Positions 36,799-48,740 of a stretch of DNA of 64,000 nucleotides are shown piece by piece. The notes under the pieces are model-generated. The model had not been told where the DNA came from, did not search any database, and worked only from the letters and a program-made list of their open reading frames with translations. The DNA is taken from assembly GCA_011319805.1 (NCBI GenBank), contig SJRY01000253.1, forward strand, positions 62,001 to 126,000, in the 5' to 3' direction. The DNA comes from Macrocybe gigantea. Taxonomy: Eukaryota > Basidiomycota > Agaricomycetes > Agaricales > Callistosporiaceae. Both the position numbers and the translations under genes were made by a program. Each line of letters begins with the position of its first letter. Within the stretch, counting starts at the first letter, position 1.

Positions 36799-37790
36799 CG
36801 GACCCACGTTTCCGTAATCCTAGTGCTTTTATCCGTTCCATCTCATGCTTGGCAGGTCTATATTGTCATGAAAAAATGATCATTCTGCGAATACGTATGC
36901 GATGCGTTGTCAGGTCGTTTGGTGATTGACACCATGTGAAAGTGTTGTCGGTTCGTTTCTCATTATACTTTCTTTCACGTTTTCCCTTGGTTGTCTGCCA
37001 GGTCCGAGCCAATGACTGACCGCCGAGGAAATTCAGGAATCTTCGGCAACCGGCGTATCTTCTTTCGACCGTCCGCTTATGTTACGATGTAACACCCGAG
37101 ACTCTCAACAAACGTCTGTCTGCCAGGGAAGAAGAAACACCGAGGAGTCATATGACGCAAGTGGACTGATCACGACAGTGTCGCACCACGTCCTTTTGGT
37201 TCAATTAGCGTTCTATGACAGTTTCCGTAAGCGCTAAGGAAGCGGCTTATGTGAAGGCCGCGATCTGTTCGAAAAGGGTACCGTCAAATCGGCCGACAGG
37301 AATTTAGTCTACCGTGGCTAACCGGACCCTTTTCCCCTTCATCATCCGCATTGTCCATTTCTTACTTTTCCCAAGTCAGTAGTACTGTGCGCCACATGGG
37401 CAACACGTGGATTTGGACCTCCCAAACAGTCAATGGCATCAGCTAGCTCATCTTGGCGCTCGAATCTGTCGTTCAATCTGATCGTTTTCGGCCCCTACTC
37501 ATTTGATTCGAACCTGGGAGAGACCTCCGTCACCTATCGAGTGCACGTCATTTTGAAATCCCACTCTTTAGAGATGTTGAGCACGTGCCATTCTTATTTT
37601 ATTCGAAGAACATGAATGTAAGGAACTTATTTTTTTCTGGTTTTTGAATATGTTCTTCGAAGGTTTGTTGTTGCGTGATGACGGTTGACCCATTCATCGC
37701 GATTCTATAAGTGAGAGCCCCTTCTGTGGCGAACACGGCATCTCGACTCGCACCTTCGCCCGCATTCTTCGAAGCTTCCTTCATACCGCA
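36799..37790. other. Intergenic region upstream of the C2H2 gene
   Basis: About 990 bases with no conserved frame; a 60-codon frame at 37433 has no motif. It likely contains the regulatory region of the zinc-finger gene, which would suit a developmentally controlled regulator. Confidence 0.4.
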
Positions 37791-38848
37791 ATGTACCAGT
37801 ACCAACATATGTCTACTGGCACCTCTCAGTGTACGGTTGACATCATGCTCACATCCGCCTATCTACATGCTGATGGTCTTCCAGCCTATTCCTACTATTC
37901 GGACAATTACAATACTGGAATGGACCTTAGACAATCATACCCTTCATCTACACCTCAAAGCCAAAACCAAATTCAAAATTACTACTTTTCGGAACAGCAG
38001 GTGAATCCTTTTTGTCATGCGTTCTCCAACGTTTGACATGCTCATTCAGATGATAGATTCCATTCGATTCGTCACTACAGACTATGAATTCACCACAACA
38101 GCAACACTATCCCACAAGCGATCCTCGCTTGATGGCTCAACAAACCAACTTGACGCTGACGGCCTTGGCATCTGCCCGCCTCTCGCCCGAGTACATCAAG
38201 GTGTGTTCTCATTCTTCATCTTCCATCACCTCATGCCGTAAGCAGCCTTTGCTCAACCACCCATATCAGGAGACCTCCCAACTCGCTTCCTTTACTCGTG
38301 ACAATGTGCTGAATAGCCGTCACACCAACGAGTCCTATCATGACGTACATTCGTCGCAGTACTATCCAGGATACGGAGACTCTCCGGATGCGTACCGTTT
38401 GCGGCCCGCCTATAATCAAGGGTACCAATCACCGATTGCAAACCCTACCCAATCAAGCAACTCCCACCCAAAGATAGCTGAGGGCCACGCGTGTGCATAC
38501 TGTGGTAAGGCCTTCGGTCGTCCAAGCGCTCTCAAGGTGGGTTTATCTCGCTCGGATATCCGCTTCGTCCGATTGACAAGGGTATCGCTTCTTCTCTCTC
38601 CCATTCTGCCAACAGATCCACCTCGCTATCCACACCGGGGAAAAAGGTGGGCTCCTAGCATTGTCTATTTTTGGATTTCATCTGAATGGCGCCTTTTTCG
38701 CATTCTAGCTTTCGTGTGTCCTGAGCCAGGATGCCATCGCAGTTTCAGCGTCAGAAGCAACATGAGCAGGCATGTTCGCAATGTCCATCAGATATGGCCG
38801 GAAGGAAACGATCAAGAATCCGGAGATGAAGACATCAAGAAACACTGA
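37791..38848 (+). CDS. C2H2 zinc-finger transcription factor (two fingers)
   Basis: ATG 37791 opens a Tyr/Gln/Ser-rich head (MYQYQHMSTG). The C-terminal part encodes two adjacent fingers. The first is CAYCGKAFGRPSALK-IHLAIH (C-x2-C-x12-H-x3-H). The linker TGEKAFV leads to CPEPGCHRSFSVRSNMSRH and VRNVH (C-x4-C-x12-H-x4-H). The histidine half of finger one and the linker sit on a 31-base exon (about 38616-38646). The introns were checked in phase, including one of about 85 bases whose acceptor is CACTACAG. An acidic tail (GNDQESGDEDIKKH) ends at 38848. The two tandem fingers near the C-terminus are like the regulator type found across Agaricomycetes. The target genes are unknown. Confidence 0.85.
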
Positions 38849-39421
38849 ATTGAATTAGACAAGTCTAAGCATTCTGTCACTTCTCCTCTGCATGTTCTTT
38901 TATCTCTCTAAAGTCTTTGAAATAGTACTGTAGATATTTGTGTGCAAATCATCTTACTCCTCCTATGCATCACGTATTTATTTATTTATTGACTCGGTGG
39001 ACAAAATATGAGTAGCTCAGTGTACTGGGCTCCGGGAGCCCAGCCAATCAATTATCATCGCGATAAGGATGCGTCACTGCATGTTTTGTCTTGCCATAAG
39101 GGAACTTGTGAATGACAGAACTTGAGATACGCGATTCTGCTACATGACCTCCCTTACCGAGTTTCTGCGCAAACCACCACCGAGTTATATTAGTGGATAT
39201 AGATCGGATTTCTTGGCTTGCCCAGCAGGCTTGGACAATCTGGACCTTGGTCGGTCCGCCGGCGATTGCGGTTGACTTCATCTTTGCGCCCTCGTTCCAA
39301 AATAGGGACAAACATATATGGACTTGCTTTCATATTGTAAACAGAACAACCACCTCACTTTCACTTGGCCATTCGCGCATAAGCGTCCGAGAAGTTTTTG
39401 AATTCGCCTCTTCATTGTGAC
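38849..39421. other. Intergenic region before SPO11
   Basis: 570 bases between the C2H2 stop and the first SPO11 exon. A short open stretch at 39193 (plus) does not join well to the gene. Nothing else recognised. Confidence 0.4.
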
Positions 39422-41687
39422 ATGGATGAAGACTTTTTTGAAGATATAGGCATATGTTTCGACGGCAGCGATGACATACTCTTGTCCGGCTCCGAAGGCT
39501 CCGACGTCGAATCCACCGAGTTGGATGAAAATCTCCATCGCACCCAGAATGTGGATACCCTGGACACCGTGTACGGTTTTTACGTCTAAATTTGACCGAT
39601 ATCACCATATTCTTTAACTTGTCAAGCACTCGAAACGTTGACGCTATCGGTGGTATCGAGGATATGGTCATGAGTTTTCTATCGCAATTAGCAGCTTGCG
39701 GCTGCGGATCCGACGTGAGAAATTCGGAAGCGGGATGCGATAGAGCACAGGACGCGAATTCGTTGGCAAACAACCGTGTCGAGCTCAAACTCGTCGATCG
39801 CAGGCGCGATCAACGCCACGGGTACATTTCATCACAGATAACATGACCGTTGTTATAGTTCCACATTGAACGAGCAGATCTCCCAACTTCCGACGCATTC
39901 GATATCCACGAAAATGCCCTAAAGGAAGCTCGAAGCCCTTCGGTTAGTCTTTGTATGCTATATATGCGTCATTAAATTTGATATCTTCCCAGCCCAGTTA
40001 TTTCGAGTCCTTGACCTTTCCCATGAGGCCATTATCAATGGCATACCCTCAACGAAGCGGTATGATTGAACTGGTCGAATCACCTTATGCTCCTTTCGAC
40101 CCTGCCGTCAGCGATATATACTACCAAGACACCCAACTATTCAAACGTCAACAAGTGGTCGATCACGTATGTGACCTCGTCTTGTCTTGATGTTCACTTT
40201 AGCCGTCGGGAGTCAGCATTGAATATGTCGGCATCTTAGCTTGTCGACGATCTGGCTGCCACGCTGGAGTTGGAACGCTCCGATCTGTTCATTGTAACTC
40301 CGTGATCTAGATTTCCTCGACCGGTATATTTTCATCATTTGTCTCATAGCGTGCGACATCCAAAGGGCTGGTTTGCGGATCGGGGATGGCTATCCATCTG
40401 CTAACAGACGAGGATCGCCCCGTCAGCGATTCCGAGGTAAGCTTTTGTTATTGGCATCTTAATTTTCTCCGTTTAGTTCCGTCAAATTTTCGATAGGGTA
40501 CGTTAATACCTGCAGCAGAGGATATACGGTCTTTTACGGTCGATCGAGATGTTTCTTGGGTGTTAATAGTCGAAAAGGAGGTAATCGTAACATCACTTTC
40601 CCGTAGAATTATCTGTCGAGTTTGTCGCAGGCGGCCTTTCAAACGTTGTGTCGCTTGAAGTTAGCCAACCACCCTTTACTTCCCGGCCGAGGTCTCATAG
40701 TCACGGTTCGTGTTGGCATTATTTTCAAGCCTTCACCAGACCTGGACGTTTGTCACAGGGAAAAGGTTATCCAGACCTCGCCACTAGACACCTTGCGAAG
40801 ACTCTAGCGGATTCTCTTCCACAAAGGTTTGCTTTTCTGATACGATTTCCGAATCTCCATTCAGTTCTTAATATATCTTTATCGCGTAGTGTTCCGATTC
40901 TCGCTCTAGTAGATGGGGACCCGTACGGCATTGATATCCTTTCCGTGTACAAATATGGCAGCAAAAGCATGCAACATGAAAGTGCAAAATTAGCAGCCAC
41001 GCGAATCCAATGGTTGGGTGTCTCCCTGACCGAATTGGACAGGTGCGTCATTTTAATCTACTGATAATTCTTATTTCCATTGGCCGTTTAGCCCGCGTTG
41101 ATGATTTGTGGACCACAGCTATGGTATCGATCGAGATCACTTAATACCGATTACGGAACGCGACGAACAAAAGGTCCGCCTCGAGTTTCTGTTTCCCCAC
41201 CTGTTTGATACTTCTCAAATCACACAGGCTCTCGCGATGTTACGCAGGCCATCGTCTATCACGTCCCGAAAATGGAGGTGCGCATTTCCACCTCATACCA
41301 CCTTCACACTACGTCATCGCGCATTATAGAAAAGAGCTAATGCATATGTTGCATCTCCGCCGGAAGGCAGAGATCGAGATATTCAGTACCGCAACGACGC
41401 CTCACCGTCAAGCCGCCGGAACTAGCAAGTCATTGTATTTGCAGGGCACCTCCCAAAACGACGATCAGGGCAGTGCCACTAATCCTTTACTTCTCATGCA
41501 AGCCAAGCACCAGCCAAGCGTATCAAGTTCCCCGTTCGCTTCTCCCGCTTCTCTCACGATTCGGCCGGCAAACGTCGTATTGAACGCGTCGACCCCAACG
41601 TACCTTCCCTTGCTACATTATCTCGCAACCAATATCACCTTCTATGTCACCAAAGCTCGTGCGAATGGCGAGTTATTAGGTGGCTAA
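39422..41687 (+). CDS. SPO11: Meiotic double-strand-break transesterase Spo11
   Basis: Topoisomerase VI-A-type protein that cuts DNA to start meiotic recombination. Exons carry ALETLTLSVVSRI and IEDMVMSFLSQL, VELKLVDRRRDQR, LFRVLDLSHEAIINGIPSTK, then DIYYQDTQLFKRQQVVD with the catalytic tyrosine in the 5Y-CAP fold. Next are LVDDLAATLELERSDLFI and RATSKGLVCGSG. The Toprim part has WVLIVEKEAAFQTL (metal glutamate), GKGYPDLATRHLAKTL and ILALVDGDPYGIDILSVY (DxD). The C-terminus has AATRIQWLGVSLTEL, IDRDHLIPITERDEQK and RKELMHMLHLRRKAEIEI. The gene has at least ten short introns. The frame changes between LTLSVVSRI and IEDMV near 39650, as if one base were lost. The last exon runs to 41687 and is longer than usual in the family, so the final 60 residues are less certain. 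Start ATG 39422 (MDEDFFEDIG). Confidence 0.93.
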
Positions 41688-42067
41688 AAGGCCAATGACC
41701 GTTGGCTCTTCAAGCCTACATGGATCATGGGGCACTCAGCAAGACGTTCTCACGCGTGCACATGCCTTTGAAATCACTAACCTGAAATGTTGTCGTAGCG
41801 TCCACGCCATGCGTTGTATGTAATACCTCGGAAATAAATGCGACAGACACATGGTGATATTGTAGAAGTGATTGTGAATGTCTATGGCTGATGCTGTGAA
41901 CCATTGTTGAACAAGTTGCCATTGTTGGGTAGCAGACTCTCAAGCGACGAAGGGATCGTCCATGCTATGTAAGTAAGTTGAATTGTCCGCATGTCCTCAT
42001 GGCCCTTTGTTACGTGCGACAATAATCCAAATTTGTCCGAAAACGCTCAAAGGCGTCATCAGGAAAC

Positions 42068-43346
42068 TTAGTCCGTGTACATTGGAGGTGGGTCCAGCAT
42101 GGGATCGTCCGCCACATTAAAGATGGTTTGATCAAAATGTGCGTTCTCGCTACCATCTTCGAGAGCTTTTTGATAATTTCTCACCTCATCGTGCAACGAC
42201 GTGAGAGGACTGTTGGTGACGACGGGCTCGGAACTCCGATGTGTCTTCAACAAGGAGTCCTCGTCGTGCGTAGAACCCGTTGGCACCGCGTTAACCGCAG
42301 AAGACGAACCGAAAGAGTGGGCAGGGATGACACGGGATGACGAAGGAGTGCTGGGGCCATGCTGGCCGCCGTAGAGGGTTGAATAGTTGTGGCTGATTGT
42401 CAAGCGCTGCATGGAGATTTGAGGGCGTGAAACAGGTTGCTTATCGAAAACATCGTGCTTGGGATTGGGAAGTGGTGTGTATTCGTGCACATTGTTTGTC
42501 AAGAAAGAACTTGAGGACAGGATGCCGGCCATGAGCGACTGGTCTGGCAGCTGGGTCATCTCAGGTCCAGAGGTGTTTGTGACGGCGGTAGTGGTAGTGA
42601 GCGCGTTCCGTGAGCTGGAGCGGGACGAATTTGTTGCGGCCGAAACGCGCCGAGATCCCGATCCTCGATGAACTTTGCGAAGGAGACAACGTCGCCGTAG
42701 GAGGCATGCTGTTATCAGCGCAACAAGAGCGCCTATTGGACCACAGGTCTACACTGAGCATGCTAGAAAGAACAGAGTGTTCCATAGTTCTTACTCGTTC
42801 CAATCACGATGCCAACTATAGCACCAGTACCAGGTTCGTTTCCGGAGATAGTCGCATCAACAGGTCGGCGGTCAGTGGTGCTAGGAAAGGCAACACCGCC
42901 ACTGGTGGAAGAAGCGGCGGGGTTGGTCTGGGCACTCATGCCAGTGTGTGTAGCATGGTCCGTCGAAAGCGAAGAGCTGCTGACAGCGGCGGCGGGTGTG
43001 GAAAAAGGAAAGAAAGAGTCAGAACATTCGCCGCGAGCCTGAATGAAACTGGTGCTGACATTTGCCCATTGGCTTGGGATACGGAGGTCGAAGTTCCAGC
43101 TGGCGAACACAACGAATTGCAAACTGACTGAGAGGAACTAGTTTCGGAGACTGCATGCGAGACATTGTTGATATCGTCTTCCCCGTGCTTTCGGCGTCTA
43201 AGTTTTACAGTGAGCGTCGATGACGAACAGATATCGACGAGATGTTACAGGACGACGGCCATCGCCAGCCAGGGGAATTGTACAACGACAGGAAACAGGA
43301 AGGAGAGTATCACATTAAGGCAGAGCGCGCGCGTAAGGGACAGCAT
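42068..43346 (-). CDS. Single-pass membrane protein with Ser/Thr-rich stalk and C-terminal PPxY (copy A)
   Basis: From ATG 43346 a signal peptide (MLSLTRALCLNVILSFLFPV) leads to a Ser/Thr/Asn-rich outer segment (STPAAAVSSSSLSTD, SAQTNPAASSTSGG). One transmembrane helix (GAIVGIVIGTSALVALITA) is joined across an intron with GTAAGA...AATAG and stops at LLRRRCLLRK. The cytosolic tail has VRNYQKALEDGSEN and ends ...DPPPMYTD, so a PPxY motif lies three residues from the end. The frame shift near 43065 (GGG run) needs one added base. Layout resembles fungal cell-wall sensors (short-stalk, Mid2-like) and Rsp5 adaptors. It shares the tail pattern with the neighbouring gene at 45045-46307, so both are tandem paralogues. 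Function unknown; a sensor or ubiquitin-ligase adaptor is inferred. Confidence 0.72.
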
Positions 43347-45044
43347 AACTTGCTGCAAATATATCTTCAACGATGAGACAGAGTCGGGTGTGGATTGAGC
43401 ACAAAAGAGCGGGTTTCACATCCGATCGTAGTCAAAGCTATTCTTGAATACGTGTACTGTGTGTTTTCCGTCCTGACCGTGTCGTGAATTTGTCATAGTA
43501 GGCAGTATTGACCATTTGGCAATGCAGAACCTTGCACCTTCATGCACCCAGAGCCATGGTACGGTGATGAACCAAGATCCGGAGGAAATTTCCCAATCCA
43601 TGGAATGGGTCTAGGTCACAATTCCGTCATTAGAGGAGGTCATCGGTTTCTGATTACTTGTGACGTTTTCAGCGATTCTAGACGCCTCAAAACTCGAGAA
43701 TGGGGGTAAAGACTGACATAAATCGAGCACCTGGATTGGATATTGGCATACATATCTAATTATAGCCCGGCGCTTTGAAGGAGATCTGATCGCATCCCGT
43801 TTGGAGACCTGGAAAGAGGTCAAAAATCGTCCACGAGATTGGTGAAGATTGGTCGCGACGATGGTCGTGAAATTCACCGGTGAGATTATACCTTGTGTGC
43901 GTAAAATAGCCGTACGTTTGCTGGTTTGTGTCCAAAGACACATGTCGCCTGAGAAATACCTTGGTTCGATGTGACACGAAAAATTCCCCGCAGAAGAGAA
44001 CTTTGTCCAGCTGCCTGTGCGCAGAGAACCCAAGGGAGCCGGAAAGGATTAAGACGCTGGATATGGACTAGAATGAGAAGCTTGTGTGACTCCCTGGACC
44101 TGTAAGGCAGCCTGGACTGTGTGTTGAGCCTTTTTGCAGTCGGGAGCCGCAGATCTGAGAATGGCACGTGGCAGTCCTGGGATGCGATATCGTAAATTCC
44201 TAATCAGAACTGGAAAAGTTTAGAGTTACTCGGATGAAGTATCCGGATCTGCAATGCTGTATACACATATGCCGGTATAATGCGTTCTGCTAGACGTAGT
44301 ATTCGTTGTCGGACGGATAACAATGTCTTTCACAGTCACGTGCGAGTGACCGGACGATTATTTCCTTTTTCGGCACCCTTCCTCAGTTGTTCAAGTTGAA
44401 GGAAAGCGTCACCAGTCGTCGTTAACCCTGACCCCCACGCCAGTTCATTCTGCTTCAGATACAGCCTTTTACTATACTTACTGTCAAGGTATGCATAAAC
44501 GGACAGTAATTTACGTCTGCTGATCATTCAGAACTGGGCAAGTAACCTAAGTTGTGCGACTCGTTGTATACAAGCAGGTCTACCTTTCCTTGTTCGTTGC
44601 TCACCCTGAACGTCGGGGAGCCGAACTGCTCATTATGCGTGCACACGGCCATTAAGTTGTCCCGGTACAGCTGTTCCTTGGTGCGTAATTTGCACATCCA
44701 CAATTGTCTCTGTTTAATTGCGGACCCAGGAGACAGACCAAAAATTGCAGGTTAGCATTCTCAGTTTAAAAGAAAATTGTTGATTAACGGAATTATTCAG
44801 CGCATAAGAGTACAATGCAAAATTTAAGCCGAGAATTGAAATACAGTTTAACTCATTCTCTTCGTATGATCATACGGAATTGGCGATACGGTAGGATCTG
44901 TCTCGGCATCGACGACATCTGAGATAACGTGTAAGAGAATAGAGTCCGAGCATCGCAGAACATTGTCGAACGTTGTAAGTAGTCCGTGAGCTACTTGACG
45001 AATTTCCACGCTAACTACGATAAAATGGAGTGTCACTGTTTGGG
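43347..45044. other. 1.7 kb between paralogous membrane protein genes, with one cryptic open segment
   Basis: No complete gene seen. A minus-strand stretch ending at a TGA at 44524 has a natural-looking composition without stop from about 44745 (LRTKEQLYRDNLMAVC, NEQFGSPTFRVSNEQG, NESHNLGYLPSSE). Other minus frames at 43611-44167 lack motifs. It may be a decayed gene or a part of one with unresolved introns. No family was recognised. Confidence 0.4.
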
Positions 45045-46307
45045 TCAATGGTCCGAATATTGGGGTGGTGGATCAATAGCATCGTCTCTTCCTGGATCTC
45101 TTCGGCGTTTTTCGTCGTCGCGTTCCAGAGCCTTCTGATATGCTCTCATTTCGCCATACAACGGCGTGGCTGTTGAAGCTGACCCTTCTCCGCCCGATAC
45201 TGCAGTATAGCCCTCTCGGCGACCATTAGAAGGGCCTATGATCGGGGTGATAAGCAAGCCCGGTGGCGGGCCCCTTGCACCAGGGTCTGCGACGGGATCG
45301 CGCGCCGAAGCTTCCCTACCTACATTGAAGATCGCGGTAGCCGGCGGCGAAGGTGTATCCTGAAGCCCAATATATTCGCCCTGGCGGTTGAGTGGCTCGC
45401 GCGATTCTTGCTCGTCCTGGTGTAAGTGACCGCCAGGGTGATCACGACCTTCACCGTCTCCGACGCCCGGCGCCGAGATGGAGTGGGGTGAAAGAATCCC
45501 AACTGAAGGGAAGAAGTTCTGTACGTCTGTCATAGACGTTGGCTGCTGCCTCATCTCTGGCCCAGAGTTTGCTTGTAGTGCACGCTGCGACGAAGAGACC
45601 GAAGGCGAGAAGAATGCCATCACACCTCGGGGACGGTTCCGACGATGCCTGAGCTGTTGGCGTCGCTTCGCTATCAACATCGCCGCCAGAACTGCCATGA
45701 TGGCTGCCAAGGAGAAGCGGATGAGAGCATTGCAAGACAAGGTTAGGCGTATTTTTCTTACCAAGACCAATAACAAGACCGACGATGCCTCCCACGCCCA
45801 GACCTTTTCTCGAAGCCGGGCCTACACGCGAATCGGCCTTTCCTGTGATACTTGCGGCGGCCGAATTGGCTGTGTTTGTATTGTGTGTTGAGCTACTGGT
45901 GGTTCTTCCAGTCACACTGCTGAATGCGAAAACCAATTAATCCGATGTTGACTGTCATTGCACTCAGAGGCAATGGACTACTAACCCAGATGGTGGAAGC
46001 GTCGATGTCTGAGCGCCTCGTGTTCTGGTTTGGGTCGTGGTGGAGCCGTGGACAATAACACAGACATTACCGCGACAGCTTTCGGAATCACTGTCAGAAT
46101 CGGAATCCGAGTCACTGTCGCCGCCTTTTTGACGCAATACTCTGCATTGACAATGTCCAGTGCGTGAATATGTCAGTGCTTGAAGACACTTCTCCAACTT
46201 TGCTTTGCTTACAAAGTTGTGCCGGCGACCTCGTGGACGGATCCAATCGATATGATGATCCATACCCAACCCTCCCACCCAACGTGAGGCAGCGCATATT
46301 TGGGCAT
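45045..46307 (-). CDS. Single-pass membrane protein with PPxY tail (copy B)
   Basis: Start ATG 46307 (MPKYALPHVGWEG) with a hydrophobic WVWIIISIGS and a probable signal peptide before VAGTTL. After an intron come an Asp/Ser repeat (DSDSDSDSDSES) and CRGNVCVIVHG. A Ser/Thr-rich stalk follows, then one transmembrane helix (VGGIVGLVIGLAIMAVLAAML) joined across an intron that begins GTAAGAAAAA, followed by AKRRQQLRHRR. The cytosolic tail of about 200 residues contains GYTAVSGGEG, EMRAYQKALERDDEK and ends DPPPQYSDH, a PPxY motif. Compared with copy A, the conserved pieces are (R)xYQKALE and DPPPxY. The acidic repeat is unique to this copy. Single-exon joints were checked by frame. Function unknown; suggested as sensor or ubiquitin-ligase adaptor on the basis of PPxY only. 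Confidence 0.72.
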
Positions 46308-48740
46308 GCTGAATGTCCGTTCAAACCAGGATGAGTGAACCCGAGACTGGTTGGCGTCAGTGATGAAAAACCAGGACAAGGTGGTGGCGCTGAAGAAGAG
46401 AAGCGGCGAGAAACGTCAATGCCGTTTAGGTCCTCGTTTACGTCTGTCGTTCGTAAGGCGGACGTTGGACGTTCTCTTATTTGCTCACCAATTCGGGCAC
46501 AACTGAGAGTTCGGGGTCCTCCAGCGGAACGTAACCAGAGAATCGAAGCGGGGGATGCAAGACCAGGATGAAGCTTGATCGAGAGACTTACGGTCGACGC
46601 CAAGGACACACAGGCTTGAACATATGACCGATAAATCTTGACATTCACTTCCAGCTGTGATCAGGAATCATTGGCGCAGCTGAAAGGCTGTTCCATGTCA
46701 TCATAGTGTCACGCTCAGGCGAATTGGTGTGGCATTTATGGAAAACAACCAATCCGTGTTCTGAATGTACTGTATTGCATCCGACTTCGCTTCTTTCTGC
46801 GAAGGTTTGTGGGAAGCGCATTTCCAACTATAGTCATCAGGTTTGGGAAATGCTGTGCAATATGCCTCTCACTCGCGTTTCGCAGCCTTGTCAAAGACAT
46901 AGATGCTCCAAGGCAAAGAAAGGGAAAGTGCTCCAGTAGCTGCAACGCTTCCTGGAATTCGGAGCACCGCCTCTAAGAACCGCCGAGAAGACAGTGCCAA
47001 GCCTAGTTACCTCCAGATGACCTTCACTGGAAGGAAAATACCCAAAGATCCGTGGAATCCTGATTATTGACACCGATTGTTGATCAGGTCTTTTGTAATG
47101 GCCATTCGAATTCGAGGCATGCAAAGAGGTTGATGTCGTGTTATCGAGAAGCCGGAATAAAACAAAACCGAGGGCTATTCTGGGAAAAAGTCCTGCCTAG
47201 TTGAGAGACTATAGGCAGCATAAAGCCCCCATCCCCGTCGTTTGTCGGTGTAACTATCATAGTTGATACAAATGAGTGAAGATATGGTTTTGTTCGTGTG
47301 ACGGTTTGGGTGACCTGATTTGACTCTACACAGTCGTAGACAGGCGGCAACAGAATATTAGGATAGTTACGGTCTGGGCAAAAAGCGTCCATCAGCGACT
47401 AGTCGGTGTCAGCCCAGCCAATGACTGTTTCTCCGAGTCGGATCTCGAAACGGACGTTGTGGTTTCCTCCTTGACGAGCGCCTTTTGACGAATCAAGCAC
47501 TTGAACCAGGTTTACGCCTAGGCTCGATCTCTCCGATTTTGCTCCACGTTCGACATCGATTTACATATTGGCGTGGCTGCCGTGCACCCCGGAAACCTCG
47601 CTAAAGATCGTGCAGAAGGACAATGCAATGATATGTTCACTCTGCAGCTTCGCCTGGCTTCATTGGCTAACAAGGCATACGTGCTCGATTTGATTGATGA
47701 CCAAAATGCAGCTGTTGACACTGATCAGTCTGGATCAAAGAATTCAAAAAGAAATGTTCACAGTTAGGCGAGGCTTCTGTTACCGCATGAGCAGATTGAA
47801 TTGAGGTGCAGGCGGTGCCTTTTACCAACTGTTGTTCCGAGCGGAGAAATGCGACCAAAGAGATCCGACGAATATTCAGCAATATCCATGGTTCAGAAGG
47901 GCGTGGCCTCGCAAAGCCTCCCAGGCGACGTTTGAAGCATACATTCCGGTCTTATACATCCGCCGCAAGGAAGATCTTCGGCAGGGCACAAGCGCTATTG
48001 GCCACCCCTCACCAGGACCATATATGACAGACATGTTGGAATTGTGTGGCCCAGGGATGCGCCGATGAGACTTTGGTTCATGCTGTGATGCTTCCGCCAC
48101 ACTCATATGCGCTAGATTCGGCACCGACATCCGAGGCTCTTCAAGCATCAAAGGAAGGTATGGAGCAAAGTGGAATTTGACCTTTCAGACGTTGAGCAAA
48201 AAAAAGGTCTTTAACGAAGTCGCTAGAGACCCATGGCAGACGTATCTTACCTCGTCAGTGCGCGTTACTGACGTTGATGTCGACGAAGGGTGTAGAGACG
48301 GGAGAGTTGTTGGCACACCGTCTATAACAGTGTTTACCGAAGAGGTTGTCCTGATTCGGCCAGTACGAAGAACGATTTTGGCTCATAGTGTCAAAGAAAG
48401 GATTGCATATACAGCATAGAGGTATCAAATCTAGTGTACAGTACATTTTGTTTCTCTTACGGCATAATAGTATAGTGATAAAAATGACGAGCATAGTGAT
48501 GAGTGGATGATGGAGCAAGTGGACATCTGTGGGATGCGGAAATGAACAAAGGAACATATGGACATGATAAAAGTACAATTTTCGCTAGTGATGAAAAGGA
48601 CAGCAAAGAATGATGCGATGTCGGTAGGACAGGCCGAAAGTTGGGATAGTTGATAGGGCAAAAGGAAATGATGCAATGCAAATTAAAAAGAGAAAAAAAA
48701 AAAAAAAAAAAAAAAAAGGAAAAAGAGAGCATACTAGTGC
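46308..48740. other. 2.4 kb without a confident gene; cryptic plus-strand segments and a long A run
   Basis: Plus-strand pieces with protein-like composition occur at about 47538-47766 (FDIDLHIGVAAVHPGN, NDMFTLQLRLASLANKAYV), 47832-48065 (FRAEKCDQRDPTNIQQYP, WFRRAWPRKASQATFEAYIP) and 48065-48150 (DETLVHAVMLPPHSYALD). They are in different frames and separated by stops. They could be exons or relics of one gene whose frames are broken. I could not name a family or a start. Other frames on both strands look like noise. Confidence 0.35.
48693..48717 (+). repeat. Poly(A) run of 25 bases
   Basis: An uninterrupted A run of about 25 bases lies just past the CDC6 stop, flanked on both sides by AAAAAGAG-type purine sequence. 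It may be the 3' untranslated T-rich end of the CDC6 transcript on the minus strand, or a relic of a reverse-transcribed plus-strand poly(A) tail. The flanking purine repeat makes replication slippage the simplest origin. Confidence 0.7.

Noticed and set aside
46112..46648. 178-codon minus-strand frame overlapping the start of membrane protein copy B
   Set aside because: The overlapping ATG at 46307 gives a signal peptide and matching splice sites, which explains the region better.
47876..48151. Minus-strand open frame at 47.9-48.15 kb
   Set aside because: It overlaps plus-strand frames of similar length and has no start context or motif; direction cannot be decided, so only the plus-strand pieces were reported as a finding.
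48690..48720. Poly(A) run as proof of a retrotransposon insertion
   Set aside because: No element, coding remnant or clear target-site duplication was found; flanking purine repeats point to slippage.
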